Source: CAWUEZ02 sp963921355 (lineage in GTDB: Bacteria; Pseudomonadota; Alphaproteobacteria; Thalassobaculales; Thalassobaculaceae). Taken from it: a stretch of 64,000 nt of DNA. Position 1 is the stretch's first letter; the number at the start of each line of letters is the position of its first letter. A model generated the notes under the pieces. The model was not told where the DNA came from. It saw only the letters and a list, made by a program, of their open reading frames with translations, and did not search any database. Shown one piece after another: positions 1 to 8,001 of this stretch. Location: contig OZ001190.1 in NCBI GenBank assembly GCA_963921355.3, forward strand, positions 4,650,001-4,714,000, given 5' to 3'. The position numbers were made by a program, and so were the translations under genes.

Positions 1-1
1 G

Positions 2-274
2 TCGTGGTCCGACTTCTTGGAGAATTGGGGCGGCCTGGATGAAGACATGAACCTCGTTTTTCGCTGGGACTGGCGGGAAGGCGAGGACTGGGGGGTCCCG
101 GATGGCGAAGCGCAGCTTTGCATCTTCTACATCATGCAGCGGAAAGCCTACACGGTGTCCTGCTTCGTGAAGGTTACACGGGATCAGGAGCCCGAAATTC
201 GCGAGTGGCTGACCCCCAAGGCTGGGCACATCACCAAGCTTTGGGAGCCACTCATTTCCGCAACCACCAACTAA
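2..274 (+). CDS. Hypothetical protein, 5' end outside window
   Basis: The reading frame is open to the left edge of the window and ends at TAA 272-274, so only the C-terminal 90 residues are seen. The visible part is rich in Trp and acidic residues and ends near the sequence LWEPLISATTN. I do not recognise a family. It is followed after 14 bases by another small gene in the same direction, with a GAGG ribosome binding site between them, which suggests a phage-style operon of short genes. An internal TTG at 17 could start a shorter 85-residue form, but the open frame upstream makes a partial gene more likely. Confidence 0.5.
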   Translation, partial: SWSDFLENWGGLDEDMNLVFRWDWREGEDWGVPDGEAQLCIFYIMQRKAYTVSCFVKVTRDQEPEIREWLTPKAGHITKLWEPLISATTN

Positions 275-288
275 CGAGGACCACCTGA

Positions 289-534
289 ATGGACTGGAAG
301 TCGATCGAAGATATGCCGCCGCCGGGAATGCTGTTCCTGGGCTGGAGTGCAGCTTGGCCGACCGCGGCCGTGATGTCTTGCGCCGGCGCACAGGTGCTCG
401 AGAACAAGAACACCGGAGAGGTCAGCGCCGCTCCAGTGTGGGAGTTCGCCGAGCCGGCCCTCTCTGACGTCGGTTGGTCGGCCGACGCGGTGACGCATTG
501 GACGGAGTACAGCCCGCCAAACAGTGTCAGCTAG
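289..534 (+). CDS. Small phage-type protein resembling DUF551
   Basis: An 81-residue protein starting at ATG 289, with GAGG eight bases upstream. It opens MDWKSIEDMPPPG and ends with THWTEYSPP. This resembles the DUF551 pattern of small phage proteins, which open with a W-x-S-I-E-D-x-P-P-x-G segment and close with a T-H-W-x-P-L-P-x-P-P-like segment. The function of that family is unknown. The similarity is judged by eye on short motifs, so the family name is tentative. It ends at TAG. The next 238 bases hold no convincing gene apart from a 14-codon frame at 605-649, which I do not call. Confidence 0.5.
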   Translation: MDWKSIEDMPPPGMLFLGWSAAWPTAAVMSCAGAQVLENKNTGEVSAAPVWEFAEPALSDVGWSADAVTHWTEYSPPNSVS

Positions 535-772
535 TCGCCGCCTCAAACCCAAGTTCTGTGAGCCCGTAGAGGGGCGCGTGGGGGCGACGACGACGGACGG
601 AGAGATGACCGGAATCAACAAGCCTGGAGACGGCTTCACGGTTGTCTGAGGCTTAGAGAATACGGGGAATGACCGGGTCGCCCGGTCGATCGGGAAGGAA
701 GGCCCGCAGTTGGGTCAAATCGTCCATGGGCCTACAGTGTGAAGTTGCGAGACAGGCTGTGAAAGGTTGATG

Positions 773-1048
773 ATGCCGAAATACCGCATCACCGAGGAAT
801 CAGAATCAACAGTTCTGGTCGAACGGATCATCGAAGCCGCGCACGGCGGCCAGGCCGCGGATCGCCTCAGTCAGATCATTTCCGGCCTTGATTCCGAGAT
901 CACCCAAGCTGAGTGGGAAATCAGCCGCATCGACCCAAACCCCGCGGATGATGATCTCAGGTACGGGCGGGTTTACGAAGCCGAAACCGGCCAGATGGTC
1001 TACGAGCACGCTATCGGGCCCACAGACATGGGGTTGCGCAGCGACTGA
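773..1048 (+). CDS. Hypothetical protein, 91 aa
   Basis: I chose the ATG at 773 because GAAAGG lies six bases upstream; the alternatives TTG 767 and ATG 770 are too close to that site. The product is acidic (about pI 4-5 by composition), starts MPKYRITEES and has no motif I recognise. Its position between other short plus-strand genes and ahead of a GNAT-like gene fits a phage accessory operon. No membrane segment or signal peptide is visible. The function is unknown. Confidence 0.45.
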   Translation: MPKYRITEESESTVLVERIIEAAHGGQAADRLSQIISGLDSEITQAEWEISRIDPNPADDDLRYGRVYEAETGQMVYEHAIGPTDMGLRSD

Positions 1049-1189
1049 ACACGTCAGAGTCGAACTGAAAGCCCTGATCACCAACTGATATTTGTAAAGG
1101 AATCTGCGTAACTTACTACGCGGAGTTGCGCGTTAACCAATCCCTGACTAAGAGGAAGAGACGGTGAAACCCACACGCGGGAGCGTGTT

Positions 1190-1882
1190 ATGGCGCTGTC
1201 TGTCCAGGACTACAGCAATATTAACGCACACATACGTCATCATCGAGTTGCACTGGAGAATAGACAACTACGGGTTGATTCATCAGACGACATGGCTGCA
1301 TTTATCGATGTCCGAAGCAACTTTCCCGGGTACATACACCCCGCTTACGATCCGGAACGTAGTGTTCTCCCCCCGGGGCACGCTTTTTGGCTCTCAGTCA
1401 GAGAACACACTGGCGAGGTTGTAGCCTGTGCTGCAACCCGACGATTCGATAACGCACGGCTTCTGGATCTGTTCATGTCTCGAGAGATCTGGTTCTCGAA
1501 AAGCACCGTGATCGACGACATGGATCCGCTCGAGATCGCTTGGCCGGAACAGGCTATGGCGGTTGAAGGTCGCCTCGCAATCCACGGCTCGCTAATTGTC
1601 GACTCTTCTCAAAAGAAGAAAGGGATAGGCACCCACCTGATCCGCCTAGTGCGAGCCGCGTCGCTGCGGCGTTGGCGCCAAGACTGGAACTTCGGCCTGG
1701 TGCGAGCGGAGCTCGATAAGACAAGTTTCCAGAAGCGTCGCTATGGCTACCCGTTCACATGCAAAGCGTTTGAGAGAAAACCTGATTGGGGTCCCGAACA
1801 CAAGGTCGAGTATCTCAACTTGATCAGTCAAACAAAAATGTTAGCCGAGTATTCCGCGGATCCGTCGAACTTAGGGTTGTGA
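1190..1882 (+). CDS. GNAT-like acyltransferase, 230 aa
   Basis: The product contains the stretch KKKGIGTHLIRLVRAASLRR near residues 143-162, which fits motif A (Q/R-x-x-G-x-G) of GCN5-related N-acetyltransferases, preceded by a beta-strand-like segment LAIHGSLIVD. The region before it has the length expected for the rest of a GNAT fold. The substrate is unknown. ATG 1190 has GGGAG six bases upstream. Its codons use fewer G/C third positions than the host genes, fitting transfer. The last 55 bases overlap the end of the convergent HTH/PAS gene, so the two genes share coding DNA on opposite strands and may be regulated together. Assignment rests on the one motif. Confidence 0.5.
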   Translation: MALSVQDYSNINAHIRHHRVALENRQLRVDSSDDMAAFIDVRSNFPGYIHPAYDPERSVLPPGHAFWLSVREHTGEVVACAATRRFDNARLLDLFMSREIWFSKSTVIDDMDPLEIAWPEQAMAVEGRLAIHGSLIVDSSQKKKGIGTHLIRLVRAASLRRWRQDWNFGLVRAELDKTSFQKRRYGYPFTCKAFERKPDWGPEHKVEYLNLISQTKMLAEYSADPSNLGL

Positions 1883-2568
1883 ATGACCGTCAACGAAACG
1901 ATCACGTTCTTTACAGGAAGAAGCAGTCGTTCGTAGTGTCGACCGAAAGGTGAATCCTGCGTCCACCAAAGCACGTGGGCGTACATCGGCTGCCCGGTGC
2001 ATTTCACCCACATGTAGTCTTGCATGATGGCGGATGCGTAAACCTTCGCTTTGTTGTCGATGAATTTGGTTCCGGTTTTGTCAACACCCGTCGAATGGTG
2101 CACGTGCTCTGCGTGCTGGATGATCTCGTAATCGCCGGGGTGCTCAGCCGCGACGGATACGTGCGAGCCCCGCTCATCGCGCATGATCGCGCCGTAATCC
2201 TTGTTCGCCCATGCCTGGGCCAAATCGCGAAACTCGTTGTCGAACGGATCCCCCAGCCGGCGCATCATGAACCCGGTGTCGTCGCCGGTTTCCCGGAACT
2301 CGTGGGCGTCGCTACCGCGCCAGCGTCTATCCTCGCCGAACGCGTCCTCGAGCGCGAGCAGCGTCTTGAGCGACGCCGTCCACTCTGTCTTTTCGATATC
2401 CGTGACGAGGGGAGCTGATATCTTGGCTTTCGCCGCCATGCTTCGGTAGCTCCAGCCGCGATGGCCTTTTCGCCGATCGATGGGAGGCAACACGGCCCGA
2501 GCGAATGCTTGAGCATCCCCTTTCATCAACTGCGCGATCGCAGTCAGTCGGTTGCGGTTGCGTACCAT
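1828..2568 (-). CDS. HTH regulator with C-terminal PAS_5-like domain, 246 aa
   Basis: The N-terminal half holds a helix-turn-helix-like segment (WSYRSMAAKAKISAPLVTDIE, about residues 38-58) of the kind seen in Xre/Cro proteins. The C-terminal half, ending with YERLLLPVKN, resembles the PAS_5 sensor domain. A DNA-binding protein with a sensor domain at this spot is likely the element's transcriptional regulator. I chose ATG 2568 because AGAGG lies seven bases upstream; an earlier start at 2625 has no ribosome site and runs into the operator candidate. The gene is divergent from the polymerase side, with a shared 130-base control region, and convergent with the GNAT-like gene, which it overlaps by 55 bases. 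The ligand is unknown. Confidence 0.55.
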   Translation of the reverse strand: MVRNRNRLTAIAQLMKGDAQAFARAVLPPIDRRKGHRGWSYRSMAAKAKISAPLVTDIEKTEWTASLKTLLALEDAFGEDRRWRGSDAHEFRETGDDTGFMMRRLGDPFDNEFRDLAQAWANKDYGAIMRDERGSHVSVAAEHPGDYEIIQHAEHVHHSTGVDKTGTKFIDNKAKVYASAIMQDYMWVKCTGQPMYAHVLWWTQDSPFGRHYERLLLPVKNVIVSLTVIHNPKFDGSAEYSANIFV

Positions 2569-2597
2569 CCCCAAACCTCTCACTTCACATGCGTACT

Positions 2598-2622
2598 TAT
2601 TTTCGCATTGCAGTCGAAAATA
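2598..2622. promoter_or_regulatory. Operator candidate: 8-bp inverted repeat
   Basis: TATTTTCG at 2598-2605 and its exact reverse complement CGAAAATA at 2615-2622 are separated by nine bases. It lies 30 bases upstream of the HTH/PAS regulator start and just ahead of a promoter-like sequence pointing the other way. This is where an autoregulating repressor would bind. The repeat is seen directly; its use as an operator is inference. Confidence 0.45.
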
Positions 2623-2628
2623 CAAGAC

Positions 2629-2656
2629 TTGACGTGCTAACTTTTTTTTGCATTAT
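2629..2656 (+). promoter_or_regulatory. Promoter candidate for the polymerase side
   Basis: TTGACG (2629-2634) and CATTAT (2651-2656) are 16 bases apart and match the -35/-10 pattern of a sigma-70 promoter reasonably well. It faces the gene pair ending in the DNA polymerase and starts seven bases after the inverted repeat, so a bound repressor could block it. Called by eye only. Confidence 0.35.
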
Positions 2657-2701
2657 GTATGGCACGTTGCGACTTTCCGAGAACGACGTGAGGCCGATAT
2701 A

Positions 2702-3065
2702 ATGCAGAGAGCCTTCATCGCGCCAATCCCGACGGAACCGGTCACACCTTCGGTACGGCGCATCGCTATCGTCCAGTTCCTCGTTCACGGCTACACCCCC
2801 TGGGGTTTCGACCTCATGGAGGGTGAAACGCCACATTTGTGCAGATGCGACGACGGTTTGGAAGCCACCTGGGAGATGTGCCACGGGCACACTTTGTCGG
2901 ATTCTGAAGTCGCAGGAATTGCGGGCGATCGGAGTCCTGCAGGCCGCAAAACCCGACGACGTAGGACGGTTCACAAATCGGCTCGGTCCACTCGGGCACG
3001 AATAGCTCGAAAACGCGTGGGCCCAGGTCGCCGTCAACGGGCACAACGACACTCAGGCTGCCTGA
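2702..3065 (+). pseudogene. Degenerate gene ahead of the DNA polymerase
   Basis: From ATG 2702 one frame reads as plausible protein (MQRAFIAPIPTEP...) to about 2905. From there the plausible coding sense moves to the +1 frame (...LKSQELRAIGVLQAAKPDD...), is broken by an in-frame TAG at 3003-3005, and continues as LENAWAQVAVNGHND to TGA at 3063-3065. That TGA overlaps the ATG of the polymerase gene (TGATG), the usual translational coupling. So the gene appears to have one frameshift and one amber lesion. An alternative is that the polymerase frame, open from 2648, is simply longer at its N-terminus, but that extension is Arg-rich, low in sense and has no family match. Function unknown. Confidence 0.35.
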
Positions 3066-5149
3066 TGGAAGACCTGCACCTAGACTTTGAGACCCGGTCG
3101 ACGATCGACCTGAAGAAGCGCAACGCCTACATCTACGCCGAGCACCCTGACACCGACGTCTGGTGCGCCGCCTACGCGTTCGGCGACGAGCCGTTGGCGT
3201 TGTGGAGGAAGGGCGAGCCCTGCCCGGCCCGGATCTACACCCACATCATGCTCGGCGGGATCGTTCGGTGCTGGAACGCCGCCTTTGAGCGGCTGATCTT
3301 TCAGAAGATCATGGGACCCCGTTACAGCTGGCCTGTCCCGACCGACGATCAGTTCGAATGTGTTATGGCCGAAGCGCTTTCGATGAACCTGCCTGGTATG
3401 CTTGAGAAGGCCGCATTGGCGCTGAACCTCGATTTCCAGAAGGACATGGCCGGCCATCGGCTGATGCTCCAAATGTCCAAGCCACGGCGCATTGAGTCTG
3501 ACGGCACGATAGTCTGGTGGGACGATGACGACAGGAAAGGTCGCCTGTATTCGTATGCCGGCGATGACGTCGAAGCAGAGCGCGACGGCGGCAAGCGTAT
3601 TTTCCGGCTAAGCCCAATCGAGCGTGAGACGTATTTGCTCGATCTGAAAATCAACGACCGCGGCGTTTATGTCGATGTCGATCTTTGCGAGAAAGCTCAA
3701 ACTCTAGTTCAACAGGCGACCGACAATCTCGACAAACTTATGGCGAATGTCACGGAAGGCGCTGTCGGTGCGTGCTCGAACGTGTCTCAGCTGATCAACT
3801 GGCTGAAGAGCCGAGGCATCGAGACCGACACCGTCAAGAAAGACGCGCTGAACGACCTGCTGGCCCGTGACGACCTGCCCGACGATGTTCGTGTGGCTCT
3901 GGAGTGTCGGAAGAGCGCGGCCAAGACGTCGACCGCGAAGCTGCCAAAGATGCTTGAGCTCCGCCACGCCGACGGGCGCATGCGCGGCAACATCCAATAC
4001 CATGGCGCATCACAGACCGGTCGCTTCGCCGCCCGGGGCGCCCAGCTGCACAACCTGCCCCGACCGATCATCAAAAACGTTGAGCAGCTGGTGGAGGTGC
4101 TGAACGCCGGTGACATCGAGTGGCTGGAGATGATGTTCGACGACCCGATGCAGGCGATCGCTGATGCGATCCGTAGCTGCATCTGTGCGGCGCCCGGCAA
4201 CGAGCTCATGGACGCCGACTTCGCCAACATCGAAGGCCGAGGGATCGCCTGGTTGGCCGGGGAAGAGCGTAAGCTACAACGGTTCCGGGCCTATGACGCA
4301 GGCACCGGGCCGGACGTCTACTTGGTCGCCGCCAGCGGCATCTATAACGTGCCCATAGCCGACGCCGGCCCGTACCGGCAAATAGGCAAGGTCGCCGAAC
4401 TGGCACTCGGCTACCAAGGGGGCCCGGGCGCCTTCGCCACGATGGCGGTGAACTACGGCGTGAAAGTCGCCGACACATTCGAAACCGTGTGGGCTAGTGC
4501 GTCCACCGAACTTCAAACTAAAGCGCTGCTCGGCTACGAGAGCCGCGGCAAAGGCGCGGGCCTTTCCAAAAAAGGTTGGCTCGCGGCCGAATGCATCAAG
4601 CTCGCCTGGCGCGACGCCCACCCCGAGATTGTGCGGTTCTGGTACGGGCTCGAGGAAGCAGCCATCGCGGCAGTTCGGAAGCCTGGGCACGTCGCGAGCT
4701 ACCGCGGCATCCGATACCGCAAAGTGGGCTCGTTTCTGTTCTGTCTGCTCCCGTCAAGCCGCACCATTTGCTACCCCTACCCGCGGCTCGAGGAAAAACT
4801 GATGCCGTGGAAAGACGACAAGGGCGAACCGGTCTATAAGGAGGCGCTGGTCTTCAAGGCTGAGGATCAGTGGACCCGCAAGTGGAAGGATAAGGACTTC
4901 TACGGCGGCCTGGCGGCCGAGAACGTTACCCAGGCGGTCGCCCGGGACGTCATGCGCGACGCGATGCTGCGGGTCGAGAATGCGGGCTTTCCCGTGGTGC
5001 TGACCGTCCACGACGAGATCATGTCTGAGGTCATCAAGGAACGCGCTGATTTCGAGCAGTTCCTCGCGCTGATGGCACAGCAGCCCGAATGGGCGCCCGG
5101 ACTGCCGATCGCGGTTGACGGTTGGTGCGGCCACCGCTTCCGGAAATAG
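3065..5149 (+). CDS. Phage-type DNA polymerase I (family A), 694 aa
   Basis: A complete family A polymerase of the bacteriophage type, which copies DNA with 3'-5' proofreading. The exonuclease domain opens with DFETR (ExoI, near residue 7), followed by an ExoII-like WNAAFERLIF and an ExoIII-like YAGDDVEAE. Polymerase motif A is DADFANIEGR, motif B is RQIGKVAELALGYQGG, and motif C is VHDE in LTVHDEIMSE. The length and the C-terminal end WCGHRFRK suit the phage subfamily. I start it at ATG 3065, which overlaps the preceding TGA, because homology to the exonuclease domain begins there; the longer frame from 2648 adds 139 unrelated residues. It ends at a genuine TAG. It probably replicates the element. 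Confidence 0.9.
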   Translation: MEDLHLDFETRSTIDLKKRNAYIYAEHPDTDVWCAAYAFGDEPLALWRKGEPCPARIYTHIMLGGIVRCWNAAFERLIFQKIMGPRYSWPVPTDDQFECVMAEALSMNLPGMLEKAALALNLDFQKDMAGHRLMLQMSKPRRIESDGTIVWWDDDDRKGRLYSYAGDDVEAERDGGKRIFRLSPIERETYLLDLKINDRGVYVDVDLCEKAQTLVQQATDNLDKLMANVTEGAVGACSNVSQLINWLKSRGIETDTVKKDALNDLLARDDLPDDVRVALECRKSAAKTSTAKLPKMLELRHADGRMRGNIQYHGASQTGRFAARGAQLHNLPRPIIKNVEQLVEVLNAGDIEWLEMMFDDPMQAIADAIRSCICAAPGNELMDADFANIEGRGIAWLAGEERKLQRFRAYDAGTGPDVYLVAASGIYNVPIADAGPYRQIGKVAELALGYQGGPGAFATMAVNYGVKVADTFETVWASASTELQTKALLGYESRGKGAGLSKKGWLAAECIKLAWRDAHPEIVRFWYGLEEAAIAAVRKPGHVASYRGIRYRKVGSFLFCLLPSSRTICYPYPRLEEKLMPWKDDKGEPVYKEALVFKAEDQWTRKWKDKDFYGGLAAENVTQAVARDVMRDAMLRVENAGFPVVLTVHDEIMSEVIKERADFEQFLALMAQQPEWAPGLPIAVDGWCGHRFRK

Positions 5150-5271
5150 CTTGCGCGGTCCGGGCGGCTGTGCGAATACACGCGCCGCTGTTGCGATGCA
5201 GTTTGCGAATCAATCTGGCCCGTCGGGCGAAGAACAGAGCGGTTCCGACAAAACCCGAAAGCATCATTTCA

Positions 5272-5315
5272 GAAAAGAAAAACAGAGACTTAGCAAAACG
5301 CTTCGCTAGTCTCTG
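5272..5315 (-). terminator. Rho-independent terminator for leftward transcription
   Basis: CAGAGACT-T-AGC (5283-5294) pairs with GCTAGTCTCTG (5305-5315), an 11-bp stem with one bulged base and a 10-base loop. On the minus strand the stem is followed by TTTTTCTTTT (from 5272-5282). This would stop transcripts of the leftward integrase operon after they have crossed the tRNA gene antisense. Confidence 0.6.
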
Positions 5316-5320
5316 CGGAT

Positions 5321-5396
<76 letters not shown>

Positions 5397-5462
5397 TCCT
5401 AACTCTCTGATATATAATAAGGAAATCTCCGATCAGGAGAACCCTCGCCGAAACGGGAAGCG

Positions 5463-5496
5463 ATTTTTGTCACCGCCGGCCGGCATTTTTGTCACC
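5463..5496 (-). repeat. Two direct repeats of ATTTTTGTCACC (arm-site candidate)
   Basis: ATTTTTGTCACC occurs at 5463-5474 and again at 5485-5496, a 22-base spacing or two helical turns. The copies flank the integrase stop codon and lie between the integrase and the tRNA-Lys 3' end. Direct repeats of about 10-12 bases next to an attachment site are typical of integrase arm-type binding sites. The role is inference. Confidence 0.45.
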
Positions 5497-6615
5497 TCTG
5501 GCCGCCTTCTTCGTTCTCCGCTCGTTCTCCTCCCACAGCGAAATCGCCTGCTCCGCGAGCTTCGCTTGGCGCCAGCGGTTCCAGTAGTGCTCAACCATTT
5601 GCAGTGATTGGTTGGTCACCGAGGCAGCCTGTACTGTCGTGGCGCCGGCCTCGAACAGATAGACGAGCGCGTTCTTGCGTAAGCCGTGGGGAACCACGTG
5701 CAAAAGCCCGGCCGCTTCTCGCACGTCATAGAGGGCGGTGCGTGCTCCATCGGCTGTCCAGGGCTGCCCTCGAGAGTTCACCAGAAGGTGCTCGACGCTT
5801 TCGACCTTGTGCCGTTTCAGCTCACGCTTCAAACCTTCGTGCAACTTCACCTTCGTCGGTTTCCCGGTCTTCTGCTGATTGATTTCGACATAGCCGAGCT
5901 GGAGGGTTGCCCGGCTCATCCGGACGACATCGCTCTCCCGCTGACCGGTATACAGCAAGGTCAAGAACAGGATCCGAACGTGCGGGGGCGCCGTCTTTCG
6001 GAAGAGCGCGATCTCTTCGTCAGTCCACGCCTCATATGGGTTGGCCTTGTTCACCTTGTCGATCTTCAAGGCGGGATTATCCAGCCGGTAATCCCTGTTG
6101 ATCGCGAAGGACATCAGCTTGGACACGACCTGCACAAACAGGTCAGCGGTCCGCGGCGTATCGAGCAACTGGTCCCGCCGTACGAGGATGTTCCGCCGCT
6201 TCAAACGCGCCGCGTCATACTCGCCCCAATTCTCCCTCATCCAATCCAAGTGAGGCTTGTAACTGCGGTGTGTATTCGCGGACTTGGTAAGCCAGTCGGC
6301 GGAGGCTTTGTATTCGGTGATCAGCGCAGCAATCGACCCCTTCCGTTCCCGAACGACGAGCTCTCCGTCGCCACGGCCCTCCACCTCCTTCCAAAGATCC
6401 TCAGCTCGTTTCTCCGTTTCAACGTAGGCCCGGGCGAATTCAACTGAGTCGATGCTTTGCGGGAAAACTTCGACGTCATCGACAGTAATGCCGATGCGAA
6501 GCTCTTTCTGGCCTGCCGGCACGTGCCGGTAATACGCGTACAGGACCCGCGCACCCGATCGGGCCTTCACCCAGACCGTTCGTAGATGCGGGAACCTGTA
6601 CTTCCTACCCGGCAT
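5470..6615 (-). CDS. int: Tyrosine recombinase / phage integrase, 381 aa
   Basis: Catalyses site-specific integration and excision. Catalytic residues in order: Arg226 in the stretch TGQRESDV, Lys249 in NQQKTGK, His310-x-x-Arg313 in PHGLRKNA, and the nucleophile Tyr344 in VEHYWNRW. The N-terminal third (residues 1-90) is an arm-binding-like domain, and residues 95-180 fit the SAM-like core-binding domain. I chose ATG 6615 rather than the longest start at 6693, because it overlaps the end of the excisionase-like gene (ATG inside AATGCCGGGTAG), which indicates translational coupling. It lies 74 bases from tRNA-Lys and is transcribed towards it. The usual second active-site His is replaced by Asn in VTNQS, as in some phage integrases. 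Confidence 0.93.
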   Translation of the reverse strand: MPGRKYRFPHLRTVWVKARSGARVLYAYYRHVPAGQKELRIGITVDDVEVFPQSIDSVEFARAYVETEKRAEDLWKEVEGRGDGELVVRERKGSIAALITEYKASADWLTKSANTHRSYKPHLDWMRENWGEYDAARLKRRNILVRRDQLLDTPRTADLFVQVVSKLMSFAINRDYRLDNPALKIDKVNKANPYEAWTDEEIALFRKTAPPHVRILFLTLLYTGQRESDVVRMSRATLQLGYVEINQQKTGKPTKVKLHEGLKRELKRHKVESVEHLLVNSRGQPWTADGARTALYDVREAAGLLHVVPHGLRKNALVYLFEAGATTVQAASVTNQSLQMVEHYWNRWRQAKLAEQAISLWEENERRTKKAARGDKNAGRR

Positions 6616-6862
6616 TGAGTGTCGCCCTGTCGAACTCGTCGAGGCCATCCGATTCGGCGGTATCAGACTCTGGATGCCTGAGAGCGTCAACAAGACGCTG
6701 AAGATCGTCCATCGCTATCCGATGGGTGCCCGGCAGGTACCCGATCCGATGCTGGCGCATCGCGATCTTCAAGCGATCGACGCTCTACTCGAACATACCC
6801 GCGGCCGTTTCGATCGAGACGGCGAGGGGCAGGACAATGACAGGCGGGCCTTCCTTGGCCAT
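6605..6862 (-). pseudogene. Excisionase-like HTH gene with in-frame amber stop
   Basis: From ATG 6862, with AAGGAGG eight bases upstream, the frame reads 25 codons ending VSIETAAGMFE, then TAG (6785-6787). It continues in the same frame for 59 codons beginning SVDRLKIAMRQHRIGYLPG and closes at TAG 6605-6607. Joined, VSIETAA...SVDRLKIAM...GTHRIAMDDLQRLVDAL fits the MerR-like winged helix of excisionase and recombination directionality proteins (HTH_17 type), with the stop inside the helix-turn-helix. The position directly upstream of, and overlapping, the integrase is right for an excisionase. Either the gene is dead, which would lock the element in place, or the stop is suppressed. Reinitiation at ATG within SVDRLKIAM would lack half the HTH. 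Confidence 0.6.
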
Positions 6863-6873
6863 GCCAGCCTCCT

Positions 6874-7941
6874 TCAAACCACGTCGGGGTTCTTCCTACC
6901 TGGATCGTTGAGGGCAACTTCGATGGACTTCAGCAGTTTCACCGTCGGAACCTGGACGGCGTTCGAGCTCACCAGCATCGCATTGCGGTTCTGCTCGGCT
7001 TCTAAAGCATTCGCCGGAGCGTTCCCGGCCGCCGCTTGAGCAGCCTTCTCCTGCGTGTACTTCTGCACCGCTCCGAGTGCCTCGACCGTATACCAGTCAA
7101 CCGGTTGATTGACCTCGGGCAGGTACTCCACCAAGTCCAGCATGAGCGCGCCCAGCTTGTAGTTGACATACTTTCCAACCGTCTGATCGTGCAGGATCAT
7201 GCGCGGGATCTGGCCCGAGCGCTGGACATCGAGAATCCGGATCAGGTTCCCGGAATAGCTCGAAAACAGCATGCCCTTGTTGAAGATCGGCCCGTTGTTA
7301 TGGCTCAACGTGTAAGCCGTATCGAGCATGATCTCCGCCGACGTCTCGCCATGTACGAAGGACGACAGGCAATCGGCAATTTGGCCCCACTTCTTGCCAC
7401 CGTAACCGCCGGCGAAACCGCCCTTGTAGAAGACGAACTGGAGAGCCCGACAGTGCTCTCCGAGCGTGTAGTCAGGGGCTTGCTCAACCATCATCTTCTG
7501 AGCGGCTTGTGCGCTGTCATCAATCGAGACCACGTAGCTTGCGACCGCCGGTCCGAATTCCTGCTGAAGCGTGGTCGAGAAATCGGCCGTCTTATGGACA
7601 TGCCGCGCTTCGCGCGTGCAGATCAGCAGCAGGTAGGCAAACATGCGGAACGCCATCGACGTGTTCAGCTCAAAGTGCTTGTGCACGAGCGCCAGCGCCT
7701 TGCCGGGAAGCGGTTCCAACGGGTGGAACTGAGTCCGCAACGCGGCCACGGCGTGGTTCAGCCCGTAGAACGCCAAAGCCGAGGCCTCAGGGCTCGTGTT
7801 GGCCTCTCCGACTTCGGTCTGAAACGTCTTGATCGCTTTCGCGATCTGAGTGCATGGGATCGACCCTCGATCTTGGGTGACCATCAGAGGTCGGGCCAAG
7901 TTGCGGGCCAGCGTGTCCTCCGGTGCGGTCAAATCAAGCAT
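6874..7941 (-). CDS. Unknown phage protein, 355 aa
   Basis: Starts at ATG 7941 with a strong AAGGAGG. I do not recognise the family. Visible features are a Gly-rich segment FYKGGFAGGYGGKKWG (about residues 172-187), a following segment with HNNGPIFNKGMLF, and an Ala/Gln-rich linker near residue 305. No membrane segment, signal peptide or nucleotide-binding loop is evident. It is the first large gene upstream of the excisionase-like gene, 11 bases away, and shares a leader element with the phosphatase gene upstream: its Shine-Dalgarno lies in the loop of a TGCC/GGCA hairpin. It is probably a cytoplasmic phage accessory or structural protein. Confidence 0.6.
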   Translation of the reverse strand: MLDLTAPEDTLARNLARPLMVTQDRGSIPCTQIAKAIKTFQTEVGEANTSPEASALAFYGLNHAVAALRTQFHPLEPLPGKALALVHKHFELNTSMAFRMFAYLLLICTREARHVHKTADFSTTLQQEFGPAVASYVVSIDDSAQAAQKMMVEQAPDYTLGEHCRALQFVFYKGGFAGGYGGKKWGQIADCLSSFVHGETSAEIMLDTAYTLSHNNGPIFNKGMLFSSYSGNLIRILDVQRSGQIPRMILHDQTVGKYVNYKLGALMLDLVEYLPEVNQPVDWYTVEALGAVQKYTQEKAAQAAAGNAPANALEAEQNRNAMLVSSNAVQVPTVKLLKSIEVALNDPGRKNPDVV

Positions 7942-7943
7942 GC

Positions 7944-7957
7944 TGCCCTCCTTGGCA
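7944..7957 (-). promoter_or_regulatory. Shine-Dalgarno in hairpin loop (CsrA-type site), copy 1
   Basis: On the minus strand the leader reads TGCCAAGGAGGGCA. TGCC pairs with GGCA, leaving AAGGAG, which is the Shine-Dalgarno, as a six-base loop, three bases before the ATG of the 355-aa gene. CsrA/RsmA proteins bind A-x-GGA in exactly such loops and block translation. An identical 14-base copy lies at 8549-8562. The structure is seen; the regulator is inferred from the CsrA-like gene in the same operon. Confidence 0.5.
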
Positions 7958-8001
7958 AGTGCATGTTTTCATTCTGAGATTCTAACAGAGGGCGGCAGGG
8001 G

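Noticed and set aside
2597..3052. Minus-strand ORF of 151 codons opposite the degenerate gene
   Set aside because: It overlaps the operator and promoter region, has no ribosome site and no family pattern.
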